Below the pieces are notes generated by a model. It did not search any database, was not told the DNA's origin, and saw nothing but the letters and a program-made list of their open reading frames with translations. From the NCBI GenBank assembly GCA_036939975.1, contig JALLPB010001392.1, positions 1-10,029 on the forward strand: a stretch of 10,029 nucleotides of DNA, given 5' to 3'. The position numbers and the translations under genes were made by a program. Position 1 is the stretch's first letter. Every line of letters begins with the position of its first letter. This document shows positions 7,224 to 10,029 of the stretch, piece by piece. This DNA comes from Cyclostephanos tholiformis. Its lineage: Eukaryota; Bacillariophyta; Thalassiosirophyceae; Thalassiosirales; Thalassiosiraceae.

Positions 7224-7721
7224 TCAGTAGTCCGCTTCTGCGTGTTCGAGAATAGAAAAAATCTCGCTATCGTCATCGTTGTCGGTATCGGAGTCATCGC
7301 TGTCGTCTTCTTCTGTTGTGTCTGAATCGTCGCTAGTATCGTCTTCGTCGTCACCGTCGTGTACCACAATTCGGAAGCCCTCAGATGGACCGTCAGTTTT
7401 TTCTGCCCTGTTGAGAAAATAGTCGTCCTCACCAAATAGGATGCAAGAGCAGAAGGGTTTCTTGTTCGGACCTCGTGCGAGGTTGCAGCACTTGATGTAG
7501 AGGCGGGTGCTGCGTCTTTGTTTCCCTTGTATTTGTTGCTCGACTTCTTGCAGGTGTTGCTGAACGCGCTTACGTAGAAGGTTAGCCCGCTTTTTGTTGG
7601 CTTGAAATTGTTTGAGTTCTGTTGAGTGAGGAGTGAACGGGTTCAGGAGTTGGAGTGGTGGATGCTTGCGATGGAGGCAGAGGCATATTATGATGAGAAG
7701 CGATGTGGAGAGTGAATGCAT
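7224..7721 (-). CDS. Unrecognised coiled-coil/Cys/acidic protein
   Basis: A 165-residue frame starting with ATG at 7721. Residues 5-16 are hydrophobic (STSLLIIICLCL) and may be a weak signal sequence or chance. Residues 35-70 form a basic, Gln-rich coiled coil (QANKKRANLLRKRVQQHLQE). Next comes a segment with Cys78, Cys79, Cys91 and Cys93, which could bind zinc, then GEDDYFLNRAEKT, then an Asp/Ser/Thr-rich acidic tail at 122-151. I recognise no family. The first 35 residues are uncertain: from 7686 to about 7620 another frame (MPLPPSQASTTPTPEPVHSS) looks more natural, so the true N-terminus may lie there with one frame change. It is divergent from the transposase gene. The TGA at the end may not be the original stop. 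Confidence 0.45.
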   Translation of the reverse strand: MHSLSTSLLIIICLCLHRKHPPLQLLNPFTPHSTELKQFQANKKRANLLRKRVQQHLQEVEQQIQGKQRRSTRLYIKCCNLARGPNKKPFCSCILFGEDDYFLNRAEKTDGPSEGFRIVVHDGDDEDDTSDDSDTTEEDDSDDSDTDNDDDSEIFSILEHAEADY

Positions 7722-8105
7722 TGCGGCTCAGGTGGCACATCTTGTAACTCCTTATCCCAATTACGTACCAAACAGTACGTAATTTACATGCGACACACAA
7801 GCTGTATCTTTAACACCTTTTTATTAGGAAAATGCAACTGGGACCATACCAATATTATTACATCTGCAGAAAGATGACATTCTCAGGTTTCCGTAGATAT
7901 AAGGGTCGGGGTATCTGTGACAGAGTCTTTGTGGTCTAAAATGCATAGCCGCACATCCAATTGATTTCTGTTTTCGTGTGATTTGTGTGTTCACTTTACA
8001 CAATTTTGACACCAAAAAAAACTCCAACATTGTCAATTCTTACGTTAATCCTATGCCAGATGCTGATACCCTCCACAGATAAAACAGAACCACCCAACGA
8101 TAACC
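7722..8105. other. Divergent intergenic region before the transposase
   Basis: AT-rich sequence between the starts of the minus-strand acidic gene and the plus-strand PiggyBac-like gene. It holds the ACGT-core inverted repeat described separately. TTAA occurs at 7810-7813 followed by CACC, and near 8046 followed by TCCT. Either could mark a PiggyBac element end, but neither is a convincing terminal repeat. No gene is supported here. Confidence 0.4.
7759..7784. repeat. Perfect inverted repeat with two TACGTA cores
   Basis: Arms AATTACGTAC and GTACGTAATT are perfectly complementary around a six-base spacer CAAACA. Each arm contains the self-complementary TACGTA, an ACGT core of the type bound by bZIP factors, 14 bases apart. 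It lies just upstream of the minus-strand acidic gene, so it may be a regulatory site or a hairpin. Confidence 0.8.
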
Positions 8106-10029
8106 ATGGTCTCTGCCTTCGACGACAATAGCCGCCTTCCTGTCATCCCCGCATTGCCCCCCATTGTAGGCATTGCTGCTGGGAACGATGAGTCGGCTAG
8201 CCCACGATGTTCCCCCTGTCAGAGCTCACTGCTGTGCAACACAACGCCACCATCAAGCATCATGATGCGGTCACGTGGGGTCACACCAATATCGTCGCTA
8301 TCATCGTCTGACATCGGTGGTGCCACAACGTCATCCTCACCCCGACGTTCGCCCCGCAAACGGATGTTGGATGATCTTGGGTTGTCACCCACCAAACCCC
8401 TCTGTGACTTCTCTAATCAAAAGAATGACAACGACTCCGTCGTGTTGGGTGACAATTCTAATAAATGGGAGGAGGAGAAAGCACGGGTGATGAACGTGTT
8501 GGGGCTGCAATTGGCCGCCGATGCTGCTGCCGACAAAGCCTACTTCGACGAAGAGGGGGAGGAGCATTTGAGAGAGGTGTTGGAATGGGGTTTCTGGTGG
8601 ACGAGGCGATGGAAGAAGTGGTGGCGGAAGAACTTGGTGCCAATGAAACTCCCCCCCCTCCAGCAGTGACTCCGACCATTGTTGTTGTCGTTGAATTTAA
8701 AAAGAAAAGCGTGCGGGAGTTGAAGGATATTGCGGCGCTTGTTAATGTTGTGCAGGGCAGAGCAAAGCATGCTCTGTTTGACAGGATCGCAACACCGGGG
8801 AGCGGTGTTGAGCGTGTTGACGAAAATACATTTCAATATTCTCGTCCGGCGGATGAGGGGGAGATGGGAGATGTCGGGGAGGCGATTAAGCCACCACTAT
8901 GGGTTGAACTGCAAGGTCAACTTGTCCTGGCGATGGCATTGACATGGCTACTGGTGCTTCATTTGGGTTCTACGGCCCAGCAAACCAAGAGAATGCAACG
9001 GGAGGGGTACGTCACAATTATCTCATTGGGAAAACAATCAACCGTTGCGATCTTGACCGAAAGGTTTTTGGCCCCCCCTACCCTCCTCCCCACTATGATG
9101 GCCACGCTTCTTATGCGGCAAAGGAGTTGATTGGTGATGTTCGGCTTGCATGGCCAAAGGACTTCTTTGACCTACAGCTGAAGCCTGAGCTGTTTTCTTT
9201 TTTCACGGACATGACAAACCTTTGGGAAGCAGCTGATGGAGCGGGATCCGGCCGTGGGGCTTATTACGACTTCGTCCCTTTTGATGTTGTGGAGATTTAC
9301 AAGCTTGTTGGCGTGTTGTTTGCAAATGGCTTGACTCCAAAGCCACGGCTGGAATATTAGTTTCAGACAATGCATGACCAGCCTCTCTTTAGAAGTGACC
9401 TTGTGACGAAGGTGATGAAGAAGAGGGTTTTGGTGTCGGACCGGACGATTCGGGGGTTGTGCCGATGGCGGCATTTTCATCGGTTCTATACGATGGTGGA
9501 TTGTCATGATAGTCCAAAGGCCCAGCAGAAGCCGATCCCTTGTGGAAGGTGCGTGTCCTCATTGACCACCTCAACAAGCAGGTGAAGGACATGTGGGTGC
9601 CTGGGAAGTGGTTAGCGATCGACAAGCAGACGATCGGCTTTCAGGGGGCGTCGAGGATGAAGCTCCGCATCTCATACAAGCGAGAGGGAGATGGATTCCA
9701 ATGTGACGCGGTGTGTGACCACGTCTACACCTTTTTCTTTTGGTTTTGCCATGGGCCGCCACCGGACATGGGCCCTGAGATGAGGGACCTGGCACTATCG
9801 CCTCTGGCTTCTCGTGTTGTTTGGCTTGCCCGACGCTTACCGAATAAGTGGACGAGGGTGTACATGGATTCCGGCATTGTACCGGGAGCATATGTTGGCG
9901 CATGGGGTAGTGCGGACGCATGGGCGCGGATTGCCGGACGCCGTCATCCAACGGGAAGAGAAGAATGTGAAGAAGGCGGAGAGTTTGAGGGGGACGACGA
10001 AGGCAGCAAGGATGCAGAACAATCCTGCT
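8106..10029 (+). pseudogene. PiggyBac-like transposase, decayed, cut by right edge
   Basis: Starts with ATG in strong context (AACCATGG). Frame 3 (8106-~8580): Ser/Pro-rich N-terminus with basic RRSPRKRM, then DEEGEEHLREVL. Frame 2 (~8585-8920): acidic GFLVDEAMEEVVAEELG, then a SAP-like motif (8708-8788, SVRELKD...QGRAKHALFDRI). Frame 1 (~8926-9531): DVRLAWPKDFFDL, the YKLVGVLFANGLTPKPRLEY core, a TAG at 9358 where the context suits Trp, then LCRWRHFHRFYT. Frame 3 (9531-9869): DPLWKVRVLIDHLNKQ, the first catalytic Asp (9621-9623, LAIDKQTIGFQG), MKLRISYKREGDGFQCD, and LPNKWTRVYMD with the second catalytic Asp (9867-9869). Frame 1 again (9871-10029): PALYREHMLAHGVVRTHGRG, the conserved VRTxGRGLP-type segment. 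The third catalytic Asp would lie beyond the window. Family members cut and paste at TTAA. With three -1 shifts, a stop and an internal deletion this copy should be inactive. Overlapping frames without lost residues argue against introns. Confidence 0.85.

Noticed and set aside
6698..7435. 245-codon minus-strand open frame
   Set aside because: Over its first half it is a shifted reading of the acidic Asp/Ser codons (giving Thr/Lys-rich sequence); the rest is AT-rich non-coding DNA including the palindromes.
7810..8055. TTAA sites as the left end of the PiggyBac element
   Set aside because: Neither is followed by the usual CCC-type terminal repeat, and the right end is outside the window, so no pair can be matched.
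8465..8584. Start of a separate 221-codon gene at 8465
   Set aside because: The first part is Gly/Arg-rich out-of-frame reading of the transposase N-terminus; protein-like sequence in that frame begins only near 8585, where it continues the upstream frame.

Overview
The window looks like nuclear DNA of a stramenopile alga, most likely a diatom. The signs are a short spliceosomal intron with GT..AG ends and a strong pyrimidine tract, divergent and convergent single-gene units without operon structure, an N-terminus that resembles the bipartite plastid presequence of diatoms (signal peptide ending in an Ala/Phe junction), abundant low-complexity acidic, Ser, Gln and His runs, and a decayed PiggyBac-type transposase. 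No rRNA, tRNA, CRISPR array or bacterial-type operon was seen. Species cannot be named from the sequence.

Layout. (1) 1-~490: probable 3' end of an unrecognised plus-strand gene running in from the left edge, with a terminal intron. (2) 735-3248 minus: an 837-residue coiled-coil protein with a possible plastid-targeting N-terminus. (3) 3249-3673: a divergent promoter region shared by genes 2 and 4. (4) 3674-5598 plus: a two-exon gene (intron 5190-5335) for a 592-codon protein with a Gln/His tract and a probable NTF2/SnoaL-like domain. Its frame is open throughout except for one in-frame TGA at 4898-4900. (5) 5562-5825: an imperfect tandem duplication of the tail and 3'UTR of that gene. (6) 6083-6316 minus: a 77-residue single-pass membrane protein. 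(7) 6317-7112: non-coding DNA with a pair of near-identical palindromes. (8) 7113-7721 minus: an unrecognised coiled-coil/Cys/acidic protein whose frame continues past a TGA into another acidic stretch. (9) 8106 to the right edge, plus: a PiggyBac-like transposase pseudogene with an N-terminal SAP-like motif, two of the three catalytic Asp positions, three -1 frame changes, one TGG-to-TAG type stop and an out-of-frame deletion.

The genes do not form an evident pathway. The left half looks like ordinary host genes and the right third like accessory, transposon-affected DNA. The points most worth checking are the TGA inside the otherwise intact NTF2-like gene, the second TGA followed by a composition-matched extension in the acidic gene, the possible plastid targeting of the large coiled-coil protein, the duplicated 3' end, and the mutation pattern of the PiggyBac copy. 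I did not find convincing evidence of a new biological system.
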